This document shows, piece by piece, positions 1 through 10,800 of a stretch of DNA of 64,000 bases. Below the pieces are notes generated by a model. The model ran no database searches. It was not told the DNA's origin and worked only from the letters and a program-made list of their open reading frames with translations. The stretch comes from Monocercomonoides exilis. Its lineage: Eukaryota > Preaxostyla > Oxymonadida > Polymastigidae. Each line of letters begins with the position of its first letter. Within the stretch, counting starts at the first letter, position 1. The translations under genes and the position numbers were made by a program. The stretch is taken from contig LSRY02000040.1 in assembly GCA_001643675.2 (NCBI GenBank), positions 648,001 to 712,000 of the forward strand, read 5' to 3'.

Positions 1-58
1 TGGTTCTGGTCATAGCTTGAACTCCTTTTTCACATTTATCATCTTCTGACAAACTCAT
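1..58 (-). CDS. 5' end of an unidentified gene (partial)
   Basis: An ATG at 58-56 opens a frame that stays open to the left edge (19 codons, beginning MSLSEDDKCEKGVQAMTRT). The start follows an AT-rich leader and lies 170 bp downstream of the TGA of the preceding minus-strand gene. An acidic, charged N-terminus is all that can be seen; no family can be assigned. It could also be a chance ORF of this length. Confidence 0.35.
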   Translation of the reverse strand, partial: MSLSEDDKCEKGVQAMTRT

Positions 59-227
59 TCTGTTTGTTATTAAAAATATTCAAAAATAGCGGAAAAGCCT
101 TGAAAATAACAAAATAAAAGATAAATACACACATTGTTGATAATCTTACAAAATTTAAAAGATTTCAATACAAACTGTAAATTCTTTGCTTTATAAAAAG
201 AAGTGTAAAAGATATTGCGAATAAATC

Positions 228-297
228 TCAAGGATTGGCTGTATAAGGCCAGAAATGGAAATCTTTTGTTTCTTTTTGATCATAACCAACAGATTAT
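228..297 (-). pseudogene. 3' part of a small gene split by the DIRS element
   Basis: When the DIRS element is removed and the two T residues shared by both flanks are kept once, the frame coming from 5586-5293 passes into this piece and ends at TGA (230-228). The last residues here read KETKDFHFWPYTANP. The piece contains one TAA, read as Gln. The two fragments together would make about 121 residues. No recognisable domain. The continuity of the frame across the insertion is the main argument that this was a gene. Confidence 0.45.
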
Positions 298-299
298 TT

Positions 300-376
300 C
301 GTTAGAGAACTAATTAATATACAACTCCTCTTTCTATTTGGGATAGAGCTCCGTTTTATGGGCTCAGCCGATCAAT
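300..376 (-). repeat. DIRS right inverted terminal repeat
   Basis: From GAGAACTAAT inward through the shared GGGATAGAGCTCCGTTTTAT to GATCAAT this matches the reverse complement of 5193-5263. The outer few bases (CGTTA) are unique to this end. In DIRS elements the two ITRs have different outer extensions, and both extensions are copied in the internal complementary region, as seen here at 584-688. Confidence 0.85.
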
Positions 377-583
377 ATGACGTGAAATTTGTGGTGTTTG
401 CTGATGTGATGAAAAAGCTAAAAAGAATTAAAAAGTTTGCGTCCAATAACAGGCTGTGCAAATTTGCACTGAGGAGTTATATCTTTCCTTTATAACGACA
501 AAACACGAAGACTTTCAAAATGCAAGAAAAGGTTTTATTAACTGTTAGTTCCATGGGTGGGAAAAGCTTCGCTTTGTGGAGGG

Positions 584-688
584 AAAAGAGGAGTTGTATA
601 TTAATTAGTTCTCTAACGAATTAAAAAGCATTAGCTTCTTAATTCTCGAGAACAAATGAAAATACAACTCCTCTTTCTATTTGGGATA
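584..688 (-). repeat. DIRS internal complementary region
   Basis: Bases 619-688 are complementary to the outer end of the left ITR (5229-5292) and bases 584-618 to the outer end of the right ITR (300-335), abutting at 618/619. The region is therefore complementary to the joined element ends. In the accepted DIRS-1 model it templates closure of a circular intermediate. Confidence 0.85.
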
Positions 689-2839
689 TCATTAATTGGG
701 CATGTTTTGTGTCTCTTGTTCCATTAATATTGCATAGGCTCTTGTTACTACTCTCTCTGTTCGTGTGCAAATATTTCTTGATTTCTTGACAGTTGAATGG
801 GAACATGATCGCTCAGAATCCTCTTCCTGATCTATACAAATATTTTCCTTATTGTGCAGTTTATCTTCAACTTCTTTGACTTCTTCATTTTCCTTATTGA
901 TATCCTTCTCCTCTCCAACGGTCTGCGATGATTGCGACTCTTCGATGTACACGTCAATGCTCTGTTCTGTGAGAGAGGGGAGCTGTTGTGTTGGAATGGA
1001 ACAATTTGCCTGTAAAGATAGTTGTGGGGAATTGAAAGTTTGTGGTTGCGCCAGCGATAATCCAATTGAATTTGAAGGTTGCAGGCTTTGAAAATACTGA
1101 GAGGAGGGCTGAAAATTAAACGTCTGAGGTTGTTGTTGATGCAGTTGCGAAGGATGTGGTTGAGGTGAAAGGACCATATCATGTTGAACAGGAAACACGT
1201 TTATTGCAGATTGGATTGGAGCTTGGATGTTTGCAAAAGAAGATCCTTGAGTTATTTGTGCACTCCAAGGTTGTATTTGAGACCCCGTTTGTGGGAATGG
1301 TTGGTGCTCTGTCAGAACCTGGGCCATCGCTTGAGCAGTGTTTGTTTTGAAGTAAGAATTAGTTGGTGTGTGAGCTGTGGGAGACAATCTGGCAAAGTGT
1401 GCTACCATAACCTCCGGAACTCCAGCGGCAAGGAGAGCAGACAAAGCTGCATGCTTTATAGTGTAAGGCCGAAACGAGGGATTGATTCCTGCCTGCTTCA
1501 TTGCCTCCTTTGCGAGTTTTCGAATTCTATCCTTTGACATTCTTGATCCGGTTCTCGTGTTAATTATGAACGTGTCTCTTCCTGGATACAAAACTTTTAT
1601 TTGGTTCCAAAGTTCCAATATTGCACGCACTGGACAAACATCTGACTGGATCTCCTTCAGTTTAGGGACTGTGATGAACGATCTTGCGAGTCTTGTTTTC
1701 AATTGGACTGAAAGATGAATTGCATTCTCAGAGATTATCGAATCGTTCATTGAAATGCTCGCCAGTTCTGAAAACCTGCATGCAGTGAATAACATACACA
1801 GAGTTATTGATTTCAATGTCAGAGAGTATACGCTCAAAGTCTCGTTGGGCAACAGAGTTCGGAGATAATTGAAAAGGACCTGTGGATCCCATATTTCCTC
1901 GTACGGAGCTCTTTTCTTTTCCTTTCTCATGATAGATCGAAAGAATGTCTTTATTATCGGTACTGTTCCTAAATCGAAAGAGAAAGCACTTCTAGTGAAT
2001 AGCGACACTGCGGACCTTGTTTGCTTTAAGCACTGAGGAGGAAAACCCTCATTATCTAAGCATATGAAAGTGTCCAAGCACTTCCTCACCCAAATCACAG
2101 GATCTGACGGTAACTCCCCCATATTCCCCTTGATCCAAGCGTTTGCGAAATGTGCGAATCCAAATGTGTATGTTGTCCATGTTGACGTGGCAACACTATT
2201 TTTAATGTGTATTATCATGCTGTCCGGAACATTAAGTTTTCGTAGGCCCTGCTCAAACCACTGTTCACCCGCCTTCTTGACTAGGGAAAGCTTATTGCCA
2301 GGTAACCTCCCGGAGGAAGCGCTGCTCCTCTCGCCTTCAGACCCTGCCCTGGAAGTAATATCATTCGTGAACATCTCCATCTCATGAATCGTCTTTTCCA
2401 CAGTTGAAGGGTCTGGCTCCAAATCTGATTCGTCCAATCCGGTATCAGAAGAATCATCTTCGCTCTCTCCTTCAACGCTTTCCTCATCGTCTGAAGGATC
2501 AGTGGAATTGGCGGATGGGCAAGAACCACCTCGCCCTTCCACGGATAGCTCAGACCGTCCTGACATAATCTGCTGCCTGGCCCGCACCACCGTTGAAGCT
2601 TTCTGTTCTTTGCACTTGCAAACGCATCCAGAGTCGGTTTGATGCTGAGCTGGTTGAGTGCCATCTGAAGAGCTTGATTTTTGATTTCGTAATCTCCCGA
2701 CTGCTCGAGTCTTGACAGGGCATCTGCCTCCACATTTTTTTTTCCTGCAATATGAACTGCTTTGACCTGGATTCCCTGACTCTCCACAAGTTTCCTGATC
2801 TCTTTCAACAGAGGTCGCAGATTCTTTCCTGCTCCCCAT
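689..2839 (-). CDS. DIRS tyrosine recombinase
   Basis: The C-terminal half is a lambda-integrase-type recombinase. Box-A arginine lies in LFTACRFSELASI; the second box is RPYTIKHAALSALLAAG; a probable catalytic tyrosine is in TPTNSYF. The expected second arginine (HxxR) is Lys here. The N-terminal 190 residues overlap the RT frame and are Ser/Glu-rich. The tail is Gln/Pro/Ser-rich. The frame reads through TAA (694-692) into an immediate TGA. It is also open upstream to about 4003 if TAA is Gln, but that part is only the shadow of RT. This enzyme would insert the circular element without a target duplication. Confidence 0.85.
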
Positions 2840-4191
2840 CTGTTAATGTTGTAAACTACCGATGTGTTGTCCGAGCGTATCAACACCTTCCTTTCCGACA
2901 GTTTTGCGATATCCTGAGAAAACCTTGCAAGCGCAATCTTGACTGCAAGTAATTCCCTGAAGTTTGACGTTTGGTTTTGAGCAACTCTGTTCAAAGGGAC
3001 GTGAAAAATCTTCTTGAGTTGTCCTGATATCTTTACACTTCCTCCGCATTCCCATGGCGAGGCATCTGTTGTAATCGTCACCTGAGGGGAGCCAAAGGAT
3101 TGAAGCGTTCTTTGTTTTCTCTTCCTGACTTCGCTTATCCAGAATGTCAATTCTGGAATGATTCCATAGTGAAGTCGACATAGCCCGTTCCATCCATTGA
3201 TGTTGACATTCTTCATCAGGCATTGATAAAGGTTTGTCATGTGTAATGATGCGTCTGTGTAAACAAATCTGGCAGCGCTTATTTGTCCCACAATTGAAGC
3301 AAACTTTCTGACCGAGAGTGGACGTCTCTTTATTGTGTTTATCAGTACCATATAACACTTCTGAACAATGGAGGCAATTCTTTCTTCGTTCAGAGCCACT
3401 GTCGACTGCATCGAATCCCATTTCCATCCCAGAAAGTTGAATCTTTGCTTTGCCTGAAGTTCGCTTTTCTCCTTGTTGACCATTAGACCGAGTTGGGAGA
3501 ACCAATCCATAACCTCCTTTGTTATTTGCTCCAGCTTCTGTTTGTCCTTGTGAAGAAAGAGGACATCGTCCAGATAAGAGATGCAACGAACTTTCCACTT
3601 CATTCTCACCAGCTTTATAATTGAACGCATTATCTTCGTAAAGATTCTTGGGGCATCCTTCATTCCAAATGGAAGGCATTGAAACGCTATTGTTTCCTGA
3701 TGAAATTTGAAAGCCAAAAACGGGATGAAATCTTCGCGAACAGGGATTAAGAAATATGCTTGAGAGAGATCCAATGAGGTTGCAAAATCTCCCTTTTCCA
3801 TCAACTTTTCCACAGTTCTGTGATCCTCCAGCTTGAACTTGATTGATTTCAGGGCTTTGTTCAGAGGTCTGCAGTCCAATATTTGTCTCCATTTCCCGTT
3901 CTTCTTCTTTACGAAAAACAGTTTGCTCAGGCATTTTGCATCTTCGAACTTGATCCTCTTCAATATTCCACAATCCAGTGCTTCCGTTATCCACTTCTCG
4001 CACTCCCTCTCCTGCTCCTGGGATCCAATGAAACCATGTCCTGCTTTGACTTCATTTTTCAGCTTGTCTCGTGCCTCTCTGCTTCTCCAAACAGGACAAG
4101 CTCCCTTCTCTATAATTCTCCTGGTCCCTATTTCGGACCAGTTCTTGAGAAAGAGTCTTGTTCTTCCTCCAACTTTCTTCGAGGATCCCAT
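2215..4191 (-). CDS. DIRS reverse transcriptase-RNase H
   Basis: RT motifs in order: SKLFFVKKKNGKWR, LDCRPLN, DLSQAYF, QCLPFGMKDAPRIFTKIM and catalytic YLDD (near 3563-3574). RNase H follows: TTDASPWECGG, the Glu of NFRELLAVKIAL, RSDNTSVVYN and the VEADALSRL box. A C-terminal segment (PTLDAFASAKN, then LAHPPIPLI) resembles the methyltransferase-like tail of DIRS and related polyproteins. The frame continues past TAG at 2283 to TGA at 2217-2215. The first ATG is at 4191, but the frame is open well upstream inside gag in the -1 phase, so expression by -1 frameshifting or internal initiation are both possible. Confidence 0.9.
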
Positions 4192-5180
4192 TGGTTGGAG
4201 CTCCAAGTTCTGCTGGTTCTCCGGGAGCTTCTGCTGCTGTTTGAACTGAATTTTCTTCTTGTAAATGGGATCCTTCTTGTCCGAAAATACTGGTTTTTAA
4301 GTGAGAATGTATTTGTATACGGTCTGATCCATCCCTGCGATCGAGGAAGCAATTTTTGTTTCGGCTCAGCGATCTTCAACGTTTCAAGTTGCCTCTTGGA
4401 AAGCAATTGGTCTCCATCTTCTTCTTTTAATGTCCTTGCGGCTCTGAACCCATAAACTGCTTGGATCCTTTGTGTTCTCGCTTCCTGGAGTGCTTTAACC
4501 ATCATTAAGAAAGAATCAGCCAAAACTGCACTTGGGTTCAATCCCTTATCTACCATATCTTTTCCAATTATAAGCGCTTTTATTGCCGATATCAATTTTT
4601 CTTCGATTTTGAATCCATTTTGTTCTAGAGCGTCGTAGCACCAATTTGATGTTCTTTGAATTGGGTGGATAGCCTCTGGAATGAACGGAGGTGCTGAGAA
4701 ATTCGAGTAAATTGTGGAATTTGAGCCTGCTTGTTCAGGAAAATGCATTTCGAATATTGAATCCTTTGTTTTATCTCCGAATAGCGAGAAACAAATGTAT
4801 TTGAAGTTCGGTTGATAATTGTCTTTCTCCATCAGGTGTTCTTGCGAAGTGTCTATCGTTTGAAGAATATTCTGCTGCTGCGTCGTTTGCGGAGAATGGA
4901 TTGGGTGTTGCTCAAGTGTTGTTGGACTTGGAAATATTTGGGGCTGAGAAGAGCTTGAAGATTGTTGGAAAGGTGGATGGAGCAAGTTTGTAACATTGTG
5001 ATCTTCTCGGCTTGATGTGTTTTCAAGGCCCATTGCAATATTTTGCGTCGGAATAGTAGCGGCTGATGAGGAAAATATGCTGGAGGTGGATTGCGTAAAT
5101 CCCACGCTGCTCGGAGGTCCGCTGATATCCTGAGATAAGGAATTCAGACTCGACTCGAGTCCAGGCTGAAGCACGCTCAT
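4059..5180 (-). CDS. DIRS Gag-like protein
   Basis: Starts at ATG 5180. The frame reads TAG codons (4130-4128 and one six codons later) as Gln and ends at TGA 4061-4059, about 373 residues. The N-terminal 110 residues are rich in Ser, Gln and Pro. A more ordered central part follows (around NWCYDALEQNGFKIEEKL), then a basic Arg/Ser-rich C-terminus that may bind nucleic acid. No CCHC knuckle is visible, as in many DIRS Gags. Its 3' end overlaps the RT frame. Role inferred from position as first ORF. Confidence 0.7.
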
Positions 5181-5192
5181 TGTTTATAATTA

Positions 5193-5292
5193 TTGATCGG
5201 CTGAGCCCATAAAACGGAGCTCTATCCCATATAGAAAGAGGAGTTGTATTTTCATTAGTTCTCGAGAATTAAGAAGCTAATGCTTTTTAATT
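5193..5292 (-). repeat. DIRS left inverted terminal repeat and promoter-proximal leader
   Basis: About 100 bp from AATTAAAAAGCATTAGC (minus-strand sense) inward to GATCAAT, ending 12 bases before the Gag ATG at 5180. Inner part matches 300-376 in inverted orientation; outer part matches 619-688. By analogy with DIRS-1 the left ITR should carry the promoter, but no specific promoter motif was identified. Confidence 0.85.
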
Positions 5293-5586
5293 GAAGAATG
5301 ATATTTATGGAAAAGAATCATTAACTATTTGAATCACATCTTTTTGTCCAATGGAATAAATTGCAAATCCTTTAGCAAAGAGGAAAAGAAATCTGGCAGA
5401 TTGAACGAGTGAACGGAAGATGTTTTTAGTTGTTTTTTGTGGAGAAGAATGAATTTGAAAACCAAAACAGATGATTGTTGATGGTTTGACATATTTTGTG
5501 AATTGTTGCATTTTGAGATCATCTGTCAATGAATCATTGGGTTGCGAAAGATGAAAAGAAATGAAATTCAGAATATCATCTCTCAT
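5293..5586 (-). pseudogene. 5' part of a small gene split by the DIRS element
   Basis: ATG at 5586 opens MRDDILNFISFHLSQPND, with an in-frame TGA just upstream, which fixes this as the first possible start. The frame passes a TAA (5307-5305, Gln) and meets the element after four more codons; across the empty site it continues into 297-228. The middle is hydrophobic (RFLFLFAKGFAIYSI). No family recognised. In its present state the frame runs on into the DIRS left ITR. Confidence 0.45.
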
Positions 5587-5838
5587 TAAATGAACAAAAG
5601 AAAAAAAAGAACATGATTTTGAACATGGAGAACATGCTTGTTGAGAGGAAGAAGATCAAGGCCCCAATGCTTCAGTTGCTAAATAATCTTGTGCCATGAA
5701 GAAAAACGATGAAGTCCAGCACCAACAGAAATGATGGAGATTTTTCAGTTCATTGAGAGTGAAACATCAAAAGGAAATATTTTCATATCTTCGGATACTG
5801 TTAAAAGATTTGTTCATTCAAGGCCGTTTTCATTTCAG

Positions 5839-6215
5839 TCGAACTGAGATTTGGAGAAGAAGGAGGAAGACGACTTTTCCATGAGATACACTCCAGCAAC
5901 GTTATTCCTCTGCAAATGAAAGGAAGAATGGGATTCTGGAGGAAAGAAAGGAATCCAATCAAATATCAGTTTCTTTGGAATGAAGAGAACAGCTTCCTTT
6001 TTGAACAAAACACAGGTAATTATTTTGTATGCTGCAATCAACCGTTGGTGAGTTTGGATGCTTTCCATTCATCTTCAACGATGTCTGTCAAACATAGAGG
6101 TGTCAGATTATAAATGCAGCTGCTGAAACACCACATCAATTCATTATCTTTCAACGATCGGTTCCGATTCAAATAGGAATTTCTATTTGCATTTGATTTC
6201 TTCGATCCATCTTGA
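5839..6215 (+). CDS. Probable exon or short gene, unidentified
   Basis: Open in the UAR=Gln code from a possible 3' splice site (TTTTCATTTCAG, ending 5838) to TGA at 6213-6215. It contains YQFLWNEENSFLFEQNTG, which looks coding, and reads a TAA and a TAG as Gln. An internal ATG at 5916 could be the start of a 99-residue product. Upstream (5640-5838) the frames are mixed, suggesting an intron or decay. The minus strand also has a 77-codon ORF here, so strand assignment is not secure. Confidence 0.3.
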
Positions 6216-6274
6216 TGAAATGTTTAACTCAAGTGAGCGTTGAAACTGTGTATTTGCTCATCATATGATAGGAA

Positions 6275-7030
6275 ATGAGACACTTTCTGATCAGCTTCCC
6301 TAATAATACAGAATCATATACTCCTTTTTCCATGAAGAGCGCAGCACACCGAAAATGCAAGTGGACATGTCAGACATCATGTGTAGCGTCATCATCGTCT
6401 TCCGCTTCTTCTTCTTCTTCACCTCACCCCTTTCCCTCTCCTTCTCCTTCTCCGTCTTCCTCATCCTCTTCTTCTTCTCGTTCTCCTTCTCCTCTTCTTC
6501 TTCCTCCTCATCGCCCTCCTCCTCCAAGGCCCACAAGCAGCCACCCAACAAGCAATTTAACAGCATCCCCGCAAAATTCGTTGAACAACAGAGGAACTGT
6601 TCGTGATGATGATGATACAAAACACTCTTCTTCTTCTTCTTCTTCTTCTTCTTCTTCTTCTACTCATCCACCACCACCACCACCTCCTCCTCCTCCTCGT
6701 TCTCCTCAAACACATGTGCTTTCTTCACAAAACATTACAACATCTTCTTCTTCCTCTTCTTCTTCTTCACAAACTGCAGTTACAACAAAAACACCTTCAA
6801 CTTCTTCTTCTTCTTCCCCTTCCTCCTCCTCTTCTTCCTCTTCACTTTCTTCTTCTTCTTCTTCTTCTGCTCTTTCAACTCCTCAACCTTCTTCCAGAAC
6901 ACAGACTCCCATTGCATCTGCAGCTGTATCACCACAAGTCTCAATACCCCCTGAAAAGCCAAAGTTGTCAACTTCTTCTTCTTCTCATTCTCTTTCTTCC
7001 TCTTCTCTTTCTTCCTCTTCTTCTTCTCTT

Positions 7031-7062
<32 letters not shown>

Positions 7063-7840
7063 TTCCTCTTCTTCTTCCTCTTCTTCTTCATCTTCCTCTT
7101 CATCTTCCTCTTCCTCTTCTTCTCTCTCACGTTCACATTCACCTTTACAATCTCAACCACAATCATCATTACAATCATCATCCCAATCTTCATTTCAATC
7201 CCAATTACAAACAGACAAGCCAAAAGCCATTCTTAATTTGTCGATTGAGTCTTTTCTGCTGGCTCCTCCGCATCTTCAGCCTCTTCTCATCAGACAGGCA
7301 CTTGCCGAGCTTAGCCAGAGAACAACAAATGCTTCATTGGAAGCAGATAATAATAATAATAATAATAATAATACTTCTTCTTCATTTTCGTCCTCTTCCT
7401 CTTCCTCTTCCTCTTCCTCTTCCTCTTCCTCTTCCTCTTCCTCTTCCTCTTCCTCTTCCTCTTCCTCTTCCTCTTCCTCTTCCTCTTCCTCTTCCTCTTC
7501 CTCTTCCTCTTCATCGTCTTCTTCTTTCCCAATTCCTACAATGTCTAATGATAGCATTCTCGAGACATCCAACAACAATGCCAAAACTCTGATTTCTTCT
7601 TTGCCTTTCAAGCAGGATTTTCATCATCAACATCAACAACAAAATGAACAAATATCTTCTCCTCCTCCTGCTCCTTCACCAACATTATCTTCTTCTTCAC
7701 TCTCCCCTTCTTCATTGAAATCTCTCGATCAGAACATTCCATTCATTCATTCTTCATCTTCTCCTTCTCCTTCTCCTCCTTCTCTTCCTCTTCATTCTCC
7801 TCTTATCATTGATTCAAATGCAAAATTTTCATATTCATCA

Positions 7841-7878
<38 letters not shown>

Positions 7879-10800
7879 ATCTTCTCCTCCTCCTTCTCCT
7901 TCTCCATTAACATTTTCCATTCCCAACATCCTCAACCCCTCTTCATCCATACATAACCCATCTAACATGACTCCTGATGCCTTTCTCTCTCCTCATCGCA
8001 TTCTTCACACAAGAAAAAGAAACTGTCCGCCTTCTCTTCGAATTCCTCCTTTTCGCGGGAGAGCAGAAAAGGAGAAAGAGAAGCATAAAACAAGTGAAAT
8101 CAGAGTGAAAGATGAGAGAGATAAAGAAATGAGCATGAGAAATTTGAAAAATGACAATGAGGTTATTCAATTTGAGAAAGGAAATATTCAAATGAATGAG
8201 AAAAACAAAAATGGCCTTTCATTTAATCAACTGGAGTATTCAACAAAGCAGACAAATGATGAGCTCACAGGAATTGTGGACCCATTGAAGCATAATTCCA
8301 CTTATCATTATCATCAGCAGCAGCAACAACATCATCAACAAAATTATCAACAGGATAATCAAGTGAATCAATTTTATCCACATGATCAACAAAATGTCTT
8401 CAATCAACAGCAGCAGCAACAACAACTTAACAAACAAATGAAAAGAATGATTTCAGAGCAAAGAGAAGATGGACTGATCAATTTGGGTGATTCATTTGGG
8501 CGAAGAGCAGAATTTCTGAGAAAGACGATGGAGAAAGCGAATGCGCAGATGAAAGGGGAGAATGTGAGCAAAGGAAGAAACCAGAGTGGACAAGAGAAAG
8601 AAGAGAAACAAGAAATTGATGGCAAAGAAGCAAATGCTATTCATAATGATGTGAAAGAGAATGAGAATGAAAAAGAAAACATATTCAATGAGAATAACGT
8701 TCGCATTCAACAACAACAACAACAACAAATTGTTTCTTTGCAAAATTCACAATTCGAACAATCATTTTCTGATTCTTGCGATTCGAAAGCAGTTTCACAT
8801 ACAAACAGTTCAGCAAATGGCTTTTTTGTCTCTTCAATTCCACATTCATTGCATTCATTGCATTCGTCGCAAACAGAAGAGTCAAGTTATCAGAGAGAAA
8901 GAACTGCAGATACAGCATTATCACAGAATTTGATGGATAGAAGAAACATAATGCAAAAACAAGAGACAGAGCAAAGGAATAATGAAAGTGGTGCAGTGGA
9001 AGAGAAAACAACGAATGCAAATGATAATAACAATAATGAAATGGAAAATGCAGAAGATAGAGTGAAGCAGAATGCACAGAGGATGCTCGACATCATTTTG
9101 CCATTTTTGAAGGAGAAGATCTCCTCAAACCCTTCTTCAACATCTACATCATCTTCATCATCATCTTCTCTTACTCCTTCTCTTGATGAAATAAGTTCCA
9201 TTCCTTTATCAACACTTTTGGCTTCCTCATTTTCATCATCTTCTTCTTCTTCCCTTCCTCCTTCTTCTTCAGCAGTTTCGACTTGTACAAATACAGTTCC
9301 CATTCATATCCCCATACCATCCTTTTTTGAAGAAGAAGAAGTAATTCCTTTGCCCACACAAAAAGTTCCATCATCAGATCAAACAGCAAACAGAGCAGAA
9401 CTGAATGATGCTTTTTCTGCCTCTCTCGTAGGATATAGCAGTCTTCCTGTGCTTCCGCAATGCAAACAGAATAGTTTTTCGTCTGCAATGGGAATTGCTT
9501 CATCCAATGTGCTGGAAAAGAAGGAAGCGAATGGATTTGTTGAATCGAACTCTATTGACAATCCAGATGGGGTCCTTGCACAATCAAGCCATTCAAACGA
9601 AAGCACAAGCAAAATGACTGGTGAATCAACGGAAGCCTGCGAGCCATTGACTGGAATGCAACACAGCTGTTCATTTGCCTCTGAGAAACCATTTGCGGCA
9701 CGAAAACATCATCATCAAAGAGGAGCAAGACAAGTGCCTCGTCCAGCGATGCTAAATGGCATGTCTTTGAGAAGCAGTTCACACTCAAACAAGCTTCTTT
9801 CACAGAGCAGGCATAGCAGAATGAAGAAGTCGAGATCGTATGACAGAAACCTTCCTCTTTCTCCTCTCTCGCTAAACGCTTTGGATTCGGCAGCACTTGC
9901 TGATATGCAGATCTTCGATTGGGCAGTGAATGAGCGGCTGAGGAAGGAGAAGGAGGATGAAGGAGTATTTATCCTGTCTGGAAACCAGCTCTCACCCATT
10001 ACTCCTCCAATAACTCAGTCACAAGAAGGAAATGGAAATGGATCAGGAAGGCTTTCAGCACTGCCTTTATCTGCATCTTTGTCTTGGGAATTGTCAGCAG
10101 ATAATCCAACCTCGCCTTTTGCATCAGAAGCAACAACATCATTTTTTGAAGAACTGAAAAGAAGAGAAGATGAGAGCGCTTCAACGAATGTTCAGGTTCA
10201 AGTGCAGAAAGTTGGAGGCAATGAGAATTTCATTCAAAGCGAAGAAAGCTCCAACCACCCGAAGGACATCGTCATCCAAATCACTCAGCCAGCCACTGAG
10301 GAAAGCGAGTCTGAAGGATCAAAGCAGAGTTCAGAGGAAGAAAAGCCTCTGAAGGCAACAACGCACATTCTCGACCACCCAAAGAACCCACTCATCCGCA
10401 CAGGGACGGTTCCAGCCATGCACAATGCATCGACCACGTTCCTCTCTTCTCACTCAGAGGTGTCTGTGGTCAGAACAATTCCTTCACCACTTTCAATGAG
10501 GAATGGATGTGGGGTGAATGAAAGTGACGGAGGAAGGTCGACGCAGAAGGATATTGATTCGTCGCCTCAGCTTGTGTATTGCATTGATTCTGAGCCTGAA
10601 GAAAAATTCAACGTTGAGTTGAATAAAACATCAGAGCAAAGAGAAAATGAAGAGCAAGGAGTATCCTCAACGACTTCTGCTTATTCCTCTTATTCCACTT
10701 CTTCCTCTTCCTCTTTTTCATCATCATCTTCTTCATCATCTTGTTTTTCTCCTGTTTTCAATCATTCATCCTCTCAGAGTGTCATTAATGACGGTCCAAA

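Larger units (their letters stand above)
298..5292 (-). mobile_element. Complete DIRS-type tyrosine-recombinase retrotransposon
   Basis: About 5.0 kb, transcribed on the minus strand. Order: left ITR (5292-5193), Gag-like ORF, RT/RNase H ORF, tyrosine recombinase ORF, internal complementary region (688-584), right ITR (376-300). There are no LTRs, no DDE integrase and no target duplication beyond a shared TT, as expected for DIRS elements, which integrate circular DNA through a recombinase. All ORFs have TGA stops in the UAR=Gln code, so the element is adapted to this host and may be recent. I see no frameshift that breaks a catalytic domain. Confidence 0.9.

Noticed and set aside
2843-4003. 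386-codon minus-strand ORF inside the RT region
   Set aside because: It is the recombinase frame running under RT. It lacks domain motifs while the overlapping frame has all RT and RNase H motifs; the reassigned code makes shadow frames long.
6780-7611. Poly-Lys, poly-Glu and poly-Leu ORFs around the serine-rich gene
   Set aside because: They are antisense or shifted readings of TCT/TCC repeats with no complex sequence.
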